DNA from: Apteryx mantelli | Taxonomy: Eukaryota > Chordata > Aves > Apterygiformes > Apterygidae | DNA length: 64,000 nucleotides | Assembly: GCF_036417845.1 (NCBI RefSeq) | Contig: NC_089979.1 | Span: 11,337,424-11,401,423, forward strand | Direction of reading: 5' to 3' | Part shown: positions 9,345 through 21,700 of the stretch, one piece after another | Layout of the letters: each line of letters opens with the position of its first letter | How positions within the stretch are numbered: the first letter of the stretch is position 1 | The notes under the pieces: generated by a model | Databases searched by the model: none | Told to the model about the DNA's origin: nothing | Seen by the model: only the letters and a program-made list of their open reading frames with translations | Made by a program: the position numbers and the translations under genes

Positions 9345-12260
9345 AGGTAGGCATCATGCACATCAATATGGTTTTAAAAGACTCTTGTCTGTTTTCAGAA
9401 GTGTACACAGGAGTTGCCATATCAAAAACTTGGGCTGAGGGCCCATAGTAAATGCATAGGTGATTAGCACACAGTGGCCAGGATAAGTATGTTCAGGTAT
9501 CTGAGAAAAGTGTTAGAATTGCATTATGCCATCTGAACACACCCTAAGTGATCCTGGCAAAGTCACTCCTTAAGCCACTCTGTCCTGTGGTTATACTATT
9601 TAGCTCACAGTCTGACGAGGGTTGCAAGGCACGTCAGGAACTTAATACCTTTTTTAAGTATTTGAGTTTCCTATTTTTACTTGTTTCCTTCATGAAGAAG
9701 TTGCTTTTTATGTTCTCATAGTACTTCTTGTGAAGATTTAATATCAAAATCTTATCTACCATCTTCCTACAAATTCTGTTATATGGAACAACAGTTCCTT
9801 CAGGTGAAAGAAAAAAAGCAGCAATGTCTGCAGGGAGTCTTTTTACTTTAGGCATGTTTCATGCCTACCTAAAAATGATGTCCTTCTGCCTCAGAAAGAT
9901 CTTTTTTATGCACTACAGTATGCTTATCAGCATCTGCTTGTCTGCTTCAGTCTTACTTCTCTGCAATTCTTGGTTGTCATTGCCCTGGGTTTCCCCAGTA
10001 TTTTATTTGTAATATTTATATACACCCATCATTATGTACAATTATATCTTATTAATGATCAGTCTGGTAGGCGTTAACATTTAGCATTACAGGAGGCGGG
10101 TGCTCTTAAAAAAATCTACCTTTCATCTAGCTCAAATTAATCTGACATAGATATATATATATAAAACACCTCAAGAAAAGCTGACTCCATGAAAGTTATC
10201 TTATGCAATTCCATCATGCAATCTGCACGAAACTTAATGACTTTACAAATATTACCTCAAGCTGACAATGCTAGGGAGATATTTTATTTTAGAATAAATC
10301 TAGGTTATACCAGGATTAGGCAGAGATATATTCATTCTGTTCAAATTGCCATGGGATCATAACTTTAAGTACTCCGTTGACTAAATATGTCCTCTCATTT
10401 AAACAATCAAAATGCTGCCGAGTTCATTCTCATTCATTATACATCTCTTGCTTTCCCTCCCATTTCTTCACTGCTTAAACAGGTAGTGCCTCTCAAGGGT
10501 CTGATCCAAAGGGCATTAAGTCATTATTAAGATGCCAAAAATGCAAGGCCCTGGGTGGGAGGGGAAAAAAGAAACAGTCCAAGAGGAGTAGAGAGTGGTG
10601 TCAAGGAGGAGATGTTGAGGAGGAAACAGGGATACAGAAAAAGTCACAGATCTCGGTGGGAAGAGAAGGGACTGCTCAGTCTCCACGTGCTCCAGGGAGA
10701 TGTCACAGAGTTGATACAGTCTGCAAGCAAAGGCTATGCCAAAATGCTGCAGCTTAGCTCTAAGTCGGGGCTTTCTGCTCTTGTCAGCAGACACAGGCTT
10801 CCTAGACCTTTCTCTTACCTTGACCTCCCATAAGAAAATTTAGCCTCCACAGGCTGAATTTGTCTCTTTTCCCCCCTTCCCTATGCCTCTGAACTCCTCT
10901 CCAAATCTCCCTCTTCCTGCTCCTCCTTTTATTGGTCCTATGGCCAAATTCTTTGACAGCAGTTAAAAGTCTTCCATAAGGCTTTGTTAAACCATCTGCT
11001 TTACCATGAGGGCCTCCCTGGGGGGTTGTTGTGCAGTTTGAGATTGTTATATTGCGCTGTTCAGTGAAGGGTTGGCTTCTGCTGCATGCAGTGAGGAAGG
11101 AGATGATATCAGTCAAATGAGTAGTCAGGGTAAAAGGAGAGATCTGGTCTGGCGTGTCACTAGGGAAAGGGAGATCTAGCGGCTAAAATACGTGATTTTG
11201 AATGTCTGAAGGCCAGGAAGGTCTCTCAGTGTGCTCTTTCTCATTGTCCTGCTTAGGGCAAGGTCCTGCTTGGGGCCTTGTATGGGAAGAGGAACTGGTG
11301 AAGGATTTGTTGGTAAATTAGTTGATAAAATAGGAAGAAATAGGGGCTGTGAGGAAAACTAAGTTGCACAGTACAGCTCAAGTGAAAGAGGAGGTCAGGA
11401 AAAATAAACAACCTGAAATCTTGTGGATGAACACGTGCTCTGTTACTGTGTGTAATATTTTTCAGACTGTAAATCTATAGCCAGCCAATAACACGTTAGC
11501 AAGAAATTAGCATGAATTCAGCATTTCGCCATTGACTCCTCTGCGCAGGATCAAATTCCATTAGCATGTATCATCAATATAACAGGTTGTCAGTCATCAC
11601 AGATATACCTGCAGGCTGAAGTGCTTTGCTCAGAGAAAGCTAAGGGTGAGAGTCTAAGGATATGGCTCAAAAGTAAATGCTGTCCTCGAAGTCTGACTGT
11701 CATATGAGGAGAGTTGGTCAGATGCTGAAAGAACCTTGGAGGGTTTCTAGACATGTGAGGTCTACTTTAAGGTACCCTCGGGGAACAGAAAGATTTGAAG
11801 ATAGATGTTTGAAGGCTGCTTGTTGTTCTAAAACCCTTTTGTCTCTAAATGCTTTCTTCCTTCTGTTAAATAAACAATACTTTGTTCAAATGGGCTTCTG
11901 ATCACTGCATACACCATTGATCATAACCTCCTTCAGGGAGGAACCGCAGGTGCTGGCATGGAGTCAGATCTTGGGGCTATCATGCCTGGCATCCAGGTTC
12001 TTCTGGCCTGCAACTCTGGCTCATCTTTAGAGCAACAGGAGAGGCGACAGCTCAAAGCCTAATGGTTGAGGGGGTGCAGAGTGGTGAGAGAGGTGGGGAG
12101 GGAGAATGCTATCCCCTAAACTGTGACACAGCTGGAGAGGGCTTCAGCTGTGATCTGCTAGTGTTGCTGATCGTATTGTGAACTTAAAAAAGCAATGGCT
12201 GCTGTTGTTAAAGAGACTGCTTATGTAAGTGTTTAAAATGCTGGCACTAAATATATAGTT
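9345..12260. other. Unassigned non-coding stretch
   Basis: No gene seen. 10550-10640 is purine-rich and 10860-10930 pyrimidine-rich on the plus strand, which lets unstopped frames appear on both strands (10516-10794 minus, 10555-10833 plus, 10802-11116 minus). None resembles a known domain. Confidence 0.5.
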
Positions 12261-12267
12261 ATTAATT

Positions 12268-12325
12268 AATAATATGAATTTATATAGCACCATAAATGTC
12301 CATAACGCTTTACAGATAACAATAT
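12268..12325 (+). repeat. Possible MIR/L2-type SINE tail relic
   Basis: The phrase 'tgaatttatatagcacc....aacgctttacag' matches the general pattern of amniote CORE-SINE/L2 tails (tttatatagc.cc...agcgctttaca). Very old and short. Confidence 0.4.
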
Positions 12326-12329
12326 TGCT

Positions 12330-15300
12330 AACAGTCAGGAATATTAAGTCAAAGCACTGGAAGATGGCCAAATGATATTACCAGATAAGGTCTGCTATTT
12401 ATATTTGGAATTTGGTTAGGTCTTTTTGAATTGCCTTTTAGGATGGAAATCAGTAGGGTCATTCCTACAACTGGTACGTTCGAGTTATGCAAAACACAGT
12501 ACCTGTATTTCAGACTAAAGTAAAGGTACACATATACCCCGAGACTTTGTTCTTAATGGAATCATGGATGATTCTCTGATGTCTTGATCCTGAGTGTCAC
12601 TACGTTTTTTGTGCATAGTAGGATAAATAACAGTTCTGCAGGGACCACTGTTCTCCAGTGGTGGCTGTAAGTTTGAAAGAAGGAAAGAGTTAAAAAAAAA
12701 ATCTACTCATCTCTTGTGATATTTTGGGCAAATATGCTCATCTGTGTAGCAGATCTATCCGCAGGAAAATAAGGTCTGGTGAGAGGAAAGGTAACTCTTC
12801 AAACACCACTGAGCCAGAATAATAGTCCATACTGATTAAAATGCTGGATTAGCCAGGAGGTGTAACTTTCTGCTACTGTCTGCGTCCCCTGGCATGACGG
12901 AATCTAAGGAAAGAGCAGGAAGAAGACGGATGCATGCATTTTTGGCAAGAGCAGCAACTAGCTCTAGCTTGATGACCCTAGACAACCTGGGGCATAGGAA
13001 TGAAGCAGGTTTAACTAGGCATCAGGTCTAAGGAGCTTTACAGATATGGCTCTGCACAGAAAGGCTGCTTTTCTGAGTTTTCAGAGACTCGTTGTGAGAG
13101 AAATATATGCCCTCTGCCAAGCTCAAAGGGGAAAGCTCTTAGCACAAGGGTTGGAGACTTGCTCTCCCTGCAGGTGGCAAATATTCAGTAGCTACATGGC
13201 ATCTGAGCAAGTCCCTTACCAGCCACACACTCAAATCACAGGGAGAGAGGTGAACTGATTTCTTCTGTCCATTCCCTTTGCATTTCTGAATCCAGAGAAC
13301 CTGTTGAATACAGCATACAGCATACCCCGAATTGTCCTCTTCCTCCCTCCTGCAGCAAAACTACCAAGGCTGTGCTGACTTTGTAAGCTCCTGGAGAAGA
13401 TATTTATGGTGAGCAGGACTAGTCCCTAAAGCAAAAGAAAAGCAGGAGAGCTTGGCTCTCCCACTGCTGCTATAAAGAGGAGAGCTTTGCTCCTTCTCCC
13501 TGGCTGGAGGGCAGACCAGCATTGCACCATCACTCCTGCTTTCTCATGAGCTGGGTGGTGAGGTGTCTCTTTCTTGTTCCCACCTATTTTAACCCTTGTG
13601 TTTTGTTCTGTTTTCTCTAGACGGCTCCTCCTTTCTCAATGCCTCCCCTAAGAGTATCTCTTTTAGACAGCTATTTCAAAAGCAGAATTAAGAGTGAATT
13701 ATTTTGTGCTCTTTGTTGCTTATGATTTTCAGTGATGAATGGTTCTGTATACACGGAAAAATGGCTGAGAAGTTTAATGAGTTTTCATGGAGGCAAAGCT
13801 ACCTGAATGCTAATGGAGAAGATCAGTGAGACAGTTTCCCTGAGCTCAACCAGAGTTAGAGGCCACTATGTCACAGGAATGCACTTTCTCCCTTCGTTAG
13901 ACAGCAGACCATGTCTCACTGCAGTTGGCAGTGGATCTTGACCAGGGCTGTGAGGGTCTCTGGCCTCACTGAATTTGGAACTGTTTGTCCAGTTTGAATG
14001 AGAGCTGAGGCATAGCCACTAAATAGATTTCTCACATCTTTTAAAAAGCTAAATCTCAGCCTTGTAAAGGTCTAAAATGTTTGACTGGCTTTTCTTACCC
14101 TCTGGTTTTGGACTGACTGTAAATCTCATGAGATGACTTGCTTCTGTGCATTCCAGTGGTTTAAGTAGGTAACCGTTTTTTTTTTTCAGACTCTTCTGAG
14201 GTGAGAGAAAGAATTTCCAAGTCTTTTGAGGTTCTACCTTTATAAGGCAATTTTTAAAGAGGAGAAAATTTCCATTTAAATTCAGTCTTCAGATTCTACT
14301 TCAGTCAGTCTTCAGGTTCAAGGCCCAAGCCCACATGAAGGGCTTTAAATGCCTTTCTTGTCTAAAAAGGGATTATGCAAAGATATTACTTCCTTACCTT
14401 CTGGATCTGGGCTCTGTATGTGTTCACACTGATTGTTTACTTTATTAGATACAAATAAAGTGGTTTTTGTTTACTGCTTTTCCCCTTTTGTATTCCTGCT
14501 GCTCTTGATGCAACTCTAGAGGAACACACTGGATTCCACTCTGGTTCATGTCTCATCGGCAGAATCAGTAATTGAGTTTGTACAGTCACTTCTCAGAGCA
14601 GACCCTTGCTCTTGTAAGCCTGGCTGTGATACCTCTGCACTGCAGTGCTCTTCACAAAGTGCATTTCTACCTCCTTGAAGAAGGATACATACTACACCAA
14701 AGTAGAGGGCACATGACAGAAATTGAAAAGCCTAGGAAACACGCAGACGGATATTTAACCTTGAAGGTTAATACAGTTATTTGGTATAGCTCTCTCTGTA
14801 GTTCTTTCATTCATACTGTATTAAGGGCGTAACACAAATTGAAATAGCACCTCTGTATCTTTGACAGGCACAATGAACTGTGGGTCACTTCTGAAAACCT
14901 AATATGCCTGGGAAAATAAATGGCATAAACTATAAACAAAATACCATTCAATGATGCATTGATAATGAAAAACTGGTATTACAGCTCTCTGGGAAATAAA
15001 TGTCATTCCCAGTAGTGATATTTTGCATATTTTAGTCAGGACTGGGAACCACAGGAGATACAGTGCTTTCTTGTCAGGGCTTGATTGTAGAATTTGTACA
15101 TAGTGAAAGCATGCCAAACCCTTCCCTATTAACTGTTTGACTATTCCTACAGGCCCATACATATAATCTGTGTGGTTGCAAAACAGGAACAGTCGCAGGA
15201 CAAAGAACATATTGTTAAATTAAAGAGTTTCACAGTTATTGCCTGCAGTATGCAGGAAAAAAAAAAAAGGTAGCAGGAGATTGTGAAGGCATGTATATAA

Positions 15301-16300
15301 AGCTGAAAGAAAGGAGAATGCTGAGTTCAAGGAACTAGCTGAGTTCCTGTTTCTGACGCAGACAAAGTAAATGAACAGCTGGTTTAACCAATTTTTTTTC
15401 CTTAACTGAAGTATATTGTGTTCAGCTTATTACTGGGCAGTATACTTTAATTTGGAACAAAATATCCATTAAAGAAATGTCCAACATAGTTTGAAGTTGC
15501 AGCTGTTTGCTTCCTCCCAACCTCTGATGTTCATATAATATATCATTCCTGCAGAGTTGGTAAATGTAGGTTTCATAGGTCCAATTTTGTGTCTGCTTGT
15601 GCATGTGTGCCTCTAGCTATATATAACTGTACCAGTAGAAAATAATAACTTAATTTTATTTTCAGTGTGCTTCCTATTTAAGTACAAATACTGTCTCACT
15701 GAACAGTCCCTTGCTTCCACATCTGTGATTGCACCCAATTTGTATTGGTTTCTCTGTACTACTTGCTACAGTTGCTAGAGGGTTCTGCCTACCCCCTTTA
15801 TTTGGCATTAAACAATTATAAAATTTGGCAAGTAGGGATGAGCTTACTTCCTGAGCCTATACTGAGAGGGGTTTCTGCTCTACCCTAGTCCTATCACAGA
15901 GGCAAAATTTCTGTTTCTCTCAAAGCAGTCATTTCTCAGCTCCTTCTAAATTGGGACTGCAGTGGGATCTGGGCATCTAGAACCTCTGATGGGTCTGACA
16001 GCTCCAGTGGATTGTTGTACTACTGTACACTGTAAGAAAAATGGAAATCCAAAATGCAGGCATCAGATCACCAAAGCAGTACACTAGCATCAATGCTGGT
16101 TATACTAGCAAAAGTGAGTTTTGTGAATGAGCTGTAAAATCTGCACTTGGTGTCAGGTCTGAACACACATCTCCTAAAAATTTAGGATATACATATTCAG
16201 AGGACTGTGTTCTTATATTATTTATGATTCATTATTATTATTATTTTACAAATATTTTATGATTTTATCTTAAAAAAAACCCCGTAGTCCTGATGTCACC
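12330..16300. other. Unassigned non-coding stretch
   Basis: No gene, RNA gene or clear repeat recognised. AT-rich with short A and T runs. Open frames are all below 105 codons, and none has a recognisable domain, signal or conserved motif. Confidence 0.5.
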
Positions 16301-16302
16301 AA

Positions 16303-16372
16303 GGAGATTGGTTTGAATCTGATCTGGTTCTGCTACTGCAACCTTGTCCCTGTAACTTTGAGCAAGGCAGCG
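16303..16372 (+). repeat. MIR-type SINE relic
   Basis: The order 'ggtttgaatctga..tggttctgctactgcaacc...ctgtaactttgagcaaggca' follows the MIR core (B-box-like ggttcgaatc, then tctgccact, then tgtgaccttgggcaag). This is a tRNA-derived, long-dead retroposon class spread before amniotes diversified. Identification is by motif order only. Confidence 0.55.
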
Positions 16373-17540
16373 TATCTTGCACTACCAGTTTGTTATTAAG
16401 CACCTTTGGAAGACTTTGATCATCACTGATCTGTTTTAGTTGTACTGATCTGCATTTAGTTGCATCAATGACCTGGAGATGAAAGGCTTCTGGTCTCATT
16501 GCCATTCCTTCTGAGCTCTGAACCCCTGCTACTTGTGCCCAACAATTACAGTTTGACCCTCATTTAAGTAGCACTTTTCACTAGCTGCTGATAGGCATAC
16601 ACTTAATCTAGCTGTGGTGGTTTATGGTAGTGAAAGAATTGGCCCGATCCACTGGAAAATGTTTCAGTGGTCAGCAGAAAATGCAATGCAACCTAGAAAC
16701 CTCATTATCCATTTGATAATTGTCGAAAGATCTTTTTCTTTTCTTTTTTGAGCATGGATATTTTCCCCCAGATCATCCTGTATGGCTGAAATAGGTAAAG
16801 GATATTCTGCCAACATACCAAACTTAAGTGAAGTTTGAGAAGTGATGGTTTTGTACAAGGCTGTTGTATGTGGGCATTAAGTTCCTGGTAGGTTCCAGCT
16901 GACTGACTTGCAAAGAATTTCAAGAATGGAAAACCTGGTCTTCAGCATGGCAGTAGGAAGTTTCATTTGAGGGCAAAGGTATTGCATGACTGCAGCATTT
17001 GTAGGAGGGATAGAGAAGAAGAATTAAGATTAGGAATATGAATTAAAATTTGATTTCATATGATTTGATTTGGTGAAGAAACTATAGCAATCTGAGATCT
17101 CAAAGGCCCACCCTTTCCATATCATGAATTCTCATAATCTCTAGAGACAATGGAATGTGAAAGGAACCTCCAGATCACTGGAGAGGCCAAAACCACATTC
17201 TAGGTATCTGGAATTTGTAGCAAAAAGGGAAGTACATAAGAATATTTAGCATTCCTAAACAAATGAAGTGGGACAGAATTAAAGACTTGGACTTCAGTAA
17301 ACATCTGAACATAGTATCAAATATTTTTAATTGAGAAATATTTAAAATATATTTCAGAATATTGAAAATATATTTTTATTGAGAAATATTTTTAATGTAG
17401 AAAAGATGACAAAAAGAAATTATATGACAAAGATGGCCAAAAAAGTTGCAGAATGCATAAGAAACCAGGCAAAGATGAAACAACAGTGGGCATGCTGCAA
17501 AGGGATTTAATGGGCCAAGAAAGCTGATCTGACTGATTGC
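16373..17540. other. Unassigned AT-rich stretch
   Basis: No gene. An AT-rich segment at 17315-17400 contains a repeated 'ttgagaaatattt' module about 50 bases apart. Otherwise nothing recognisable. Confidence 0.5.
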
Positions 17541-17625
17541 TTCGAGTAGGGGACTAATGGACCTCCAGAGGTCTCTTCCAACCTGAATTCTTCCATGAAT
17601 CTATTGTATGGCTCTATGAGAAGAG
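17541..17625 (+). mobile_element. Old CR1 LINE 3' end, plus strand
   Basis: 'ggggactaatggacctccagaggtctcttccaacctgaattcttccatgaatctattgtatggctctatga' follows the avian CR1 3' untranslated end (ggactagatgacct..aggtcccttccaacct.. then ATTCTATG-type repeats), with about one change every few bases. An old, 5'-truncated copy. Confidence 0.75.
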
Positions 17626-17659
17626 GGTACTAATGGGAACCATCAAGGATTGCTCTTGA

Positions 17660-17960
17660 CACGCACTGCAAAGGTTTTCATTAGTGATGTTCACATAAAA
17701 AGGAAGAGTATGCAAATGAAATTTGCTGTTGACATGAAGTTGGGAGGCATTGTCAACACAGCAGAGGATCTGAATATGTGAACCAATGAAAGATTTTGAT
17801 GAGTGAGCTAATAGAAATGGATGTGTGTGTAACTGAACGAGTTGAGAGGTCGTGTGCCTAAAGACTAATGACAAGAATTTCCACTGTAAACTGTGGCCAC
17901 ATCTATTGAAAAGGACAGAAAACAGAAGGCATAGTGTGCAGTAGTTGGTCACAGGCTAAT
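17660..17960 (+). mobile_element. Old CR1 LINE reverse-transcriptase fragment, plus strand
   Basis: The segment resembles the CR1 pol region that carries the catalytic F-A-D-D box: 'ttcattagtgatg', then 'atttgctgttgacatgaagttgggaggcattgtcaacacagc'. Translated, the box reads FAVD followed by MKLGG, so the second catalytic Asp region is mutated and the copy is dead. It lies downstream of a CR1 3' end in the same orientation, so it is a separate insertion or a rearranged piece rather than the same copy. Confidence 0.6.
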
Positions 17961-18067
17961 TAAGTATCAGTGCTTGTGATGTGGCTGTAAAAGAGGCAAA
18001 CGCCATATAGGAGAGATAAGGAATTTCCAGTAGTGATAAGAAAGTACTGATACCATTGTTCTCAATT

Positions 18068-18082
18068 AAAAAAAAAAAAAAA
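18068..18082 (+). repeat. Poly-A run
   Basis: An uninterrupted run of about 15 A. There is no clear retroposed sequence upstream of it. Confidence 0.7.
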
Positions 18083-18530
18083 CTCCTCCAGGAGATCTTT
18101 TAGGGCTCTGATTACACCAAAAGGTCTTAATTGGCCTGAAAGGCCCAGCCTCACCTGGGACTTTCACTGACACCCTCTGCCCACTGATCCAGGAGCTCTA
18201 TTTAAGATCAGGTCTGGGCCTTTAGCCCTTGTCTGAGCTATACTATAGGTGTACCTGGGTGGATTCTGGACCTCTGCTGTAGCTCTGTCTCCTTTTGCTC
18301 CTGATGTGACTTTCTCAGTAGACCTTGTGCCTGGTTAATGGACCCTGCTACCAGCACCCAGCTCTACCTGCCGTGTTCAGCCCCTACGGGACCATGCCCT
18401 GTCAGTGAGGGGCACTGCCTGTGCTGGAGTCACCCTCAGCTCCTGGCTTGTCCCCCTTGTGGAGCAGTCCTGCTCTCACCGCTCCCTGACAATCCTTCTT
18501 GTTACATTCACGCGTTGCTTAAATAGCTTG
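18083..18530 (+). other. GC-richer block with TATA-like motif; candidate LTR or promoter relic
   Basis: The block is visibly richer in G and C than its surroundings and has few T/A runs. A TATA-like TATTTAAG lies at 18199-18206, preceded by 'ccaggagctc' and followed by a C/T-rich stretch. A frame of 62 codons (18338-18526) is Pro/Cys/Leu-rich and unrecognised. The arrangement suggests an old LTR promoter or a small promoter-exon unit, but no TG...CA ends, duplication or coding homology could be established. Confidence 0.3.
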
Positions 18531-18697
18531 TTACACTCCAAAATCTTGACTGGCTATGTTGATGTTAACAAATCAAGCCTCCTAATGCTCCTGAAAGGAT
18601 GGTTTAGAAATTCTTCATCACTACTCCACAATTGTCAGAGTGAAGGCAAAAGGGTCGCATGAAGTCATGGTAAGCAGAAAACTCAAAATAAAACATA

Positions 18698-18735
18698 ACC
18701 CACTGCTCTAGCCACTAGACTACATGTCTTCCCTC
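18698..18735 (+). repeat. Possible SINE tail relic
   Basis: 'ccactgctctagccactagactaca' resembles the 'gtgctctaaccactagacca' tail shared by amniote MIR-like SINEs. Short match only. Confidence 0.35.
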
Positions 18736-21700
18736 AAGAGAACCTCATGGTTTGAGCAGTGGATAACGTGCAATGTATGCATGCTCACAGTTAATGAAAG
18801 TGTATCAGACTTTGCCTGCAGCAGTTTTGCTATCTGAAGTAATTATATGTCATGATAGTGTGAGCTCTCCTTTCCCCAGCTTCATATTTTGCGGTAGCAC
18901 ATTTGATAGTGTCACTATGAATTATATCATGCTATGGCATGTCAAGACCACATCCTGAAATAACAGGGTATAGAGAACCTGGCAGAATACAAAGCAGCCA
19001 TGGAAAAGTAAAACAGTTTATTTTCAGTTAATTAGCAGGCTATTACATTTGCTGGAAACAGACATTTCACCAACAACAGAACAGCAGGCAGCAGAAAGTT
19101 AACATGTATTAACTGTCATGGGATATGGTTTTATCCTAACTGGAGTTGATTTTCAAAACTTTGTACACATTCAAACACTTAGGTATACAGTGTTGCCAGG
19201 AGTCAGGACCTTTTCTTGTTCATAACTGTGGTCAAGAGCTATTGGCCAAAAATGGCTCTGACCCAAAGTCTAGAACAGAGATCAGTCCAAGTGACGTCAG
19301 ACGCAGGTGGGCAGTGGAGCCATACTGACTCTGACAGTGGGGTTTCCAGGCTCAGTGGTTTCACATGGGTACACTTGCAGTTCATGAGAAAGTTTGGGAG
19401 CTGACAATGTCTATTGTAACTCAAAAACTCCTAGAACCAAACTTTGCAGGTTTCATGCATTTGTTCCTTCACAGAAGTTGACTTATCTCAATTTAATTCA
19501 AAGTAAAAGCAGATGCTATATCAGAATGTGAATCAATAATACCCCTACCCCCAAATCTACTATTCCTGAACATATGATTTCACGACCTGGATTTCAATTT
19601 TCATCAAGGCTGGCTTACTTGGTCACAGTATTCACATTCAGTCTTCTATTATGCAGCCTATACCACAAGTTCAGGTCTATTTCAAGTTTTAGTCCAGATT
19701 ATTAGTATTATTGTGTATATTGAAATACACTGATGAATTGAGCATTAATATAGTATGAATCAGATTAATTGAGATCAATCTGAACTATGCTAGTGGATCA
19801 GAATTAGCAACCGATTGTTGGGGACAAAGAATAATGTAGTCAGAGGAATGCTGTTTTCCAAAATAGTGCAGTTATGTGAAATCCCTGTCATTGTTGGATG
19901 GCTGAAGGGATTTAACATTAAATTTAATTTCTTCTTGGAAATACACCTGCAGTATTCATGGCTACACACTCAGCCCATATGCCAGTGTTTACATGTGGAA
20001 CAGTGGCATTTACTAAAATGAGAGATAGTCCAGCTAGTCTCTTCTGTTTCAAAAGCTCAAGATGTGGCTTGTGTAACAGCCTTGAGACATGACCTGTTTT
20101 AAGGACTGTGGAGAAACACAACTGTTTCAGCCACTCACTTGTTCTCTTGATTACAGAACAGGAGGGATTATTTTTTGGCACAAAACTGGCATTTTAGATT
20201 TTTAACTATTTTCTCCACTTAGTTTATCTTCCAGTCTGACTAAACCTTCTGTGATATCACAGCTCAGACAGTAAGTAAGATTCCTGGCAACCTGAGTACA
20301 GAAATATAAGAAAAGTGATTTCCTCAGTATTAAAAATCTGGTCTAAACTCCATGTTTTGAAAATATCTCCTAGGTGTGTATAGACAGACAAAAACAAGTT
20401 CTGGCTGTGCTTCTAGCCAGCAGGTCATGAATCAGTTGTGATCCAGAAGATGCCTGACTGTGTTAATATGGTGCCGAGTCCAAGTTTACCTTGGGCTTGG
20501 CCAGACACAACTGCAGCTATTTGGCTTCTAGCTGTATTGGAAAGTGGATATATAATTATGCTGAACTACCCTGTTGCGTCAGATTCTCCCCTCGTTTACA
20601 CCAGTCCAGGTGGGTGGACTTCATGATGGTCAGTAGCTTTGAAGTGGTAAGAGAAAAATTTGGTTTTGTTCCACAATTTTATGCAAATACCCTATGTAAC
20701 ATCAAAAAGGAAATTAAGACAGCAGGTGGCAGAGAACAGCATTTAGAAACCAAGACCAGAAAATGCCTGTTTATTGTTGAAGCGGGTAGTACTGTTGAAC
20801 AGTGGCTATAGCTGAACTGCCAAGGAAAGTTTTCCCAAAATGCAATTCAGAGTCTGATGGTCTAGGAAACCATCCCAGCATTTATGTATTTACTTACTGG
20901 GGGCTGAGTTCAAAACTTCTAATGCTCAAACAAGCTGCTACAATTTAAATAAGGGATAAAAATGAGAGATAAAAATCCGTGTTCAGACTGCTTTGCCATA
21001 GACGTCCAATTTAAGCATCACAAAGTCGAAGCAGTGGGTTCCTAATCCATCAGGGTGATTCATAGCACGTAATCTGGGCACCTGCCCTCCACAGGCAGTG
21101 GACAATTCAGGCAGCTAAACAAGGAGTATACTTCTCTTTGTCGCCAATATAGTGAGCTTACTGAACATTTATGGGTGTGATTCATTTCTGCAAAACACTG
21201 AGTGGACACTTGGCTAACTTCTGGGAAACAGTAGGCATAGGGATATGCCTGGACAGGCAGCAGAGTCTGATCTTTAGAGTATATGTCCTCATGTGTGCAG
21301 GAGTCAGAACAGTGAGTGTTGTTTTGATGCTGTCAGTATTAGGCATAGTCAGAGCACATATAATAAATCTGGCCTCTCTGAGTTAGCATGTCAGAGCCTC
21401 CTTGTCTGCCTCTGAATTGCAACAAAAAGTAGACACCTCCTAGAGCAAACTTGGCTGCTAGCGAGTGCTCATAGGAGCAGATGTTGAATAACCTCAGTAA
21501 CTCAGACCACTAGATGTTGACCAGATTTTTTGTACCCCTTATCAGGCAGTCCTGAATAGCCTGTCCAGGTCATCGTCTTGGACCAACAGGTTGTTTCCAG
21601 ATGGCCTAAATTCTTTGTAAGTCACTGCAGCTACTCGTTCAGAAGTGGAGTGATTCAGCAGACTTGTGTGTGGCACAGAGCAGGGAGTTGCCCAGAGACA

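Noticed and set aside
10516..11116. Three overlapping frames of 92-104 codons on both strands
   Set aside because: Purine- and pyrimidine-rich composition lowers stop frequency on both strands; no motifs.
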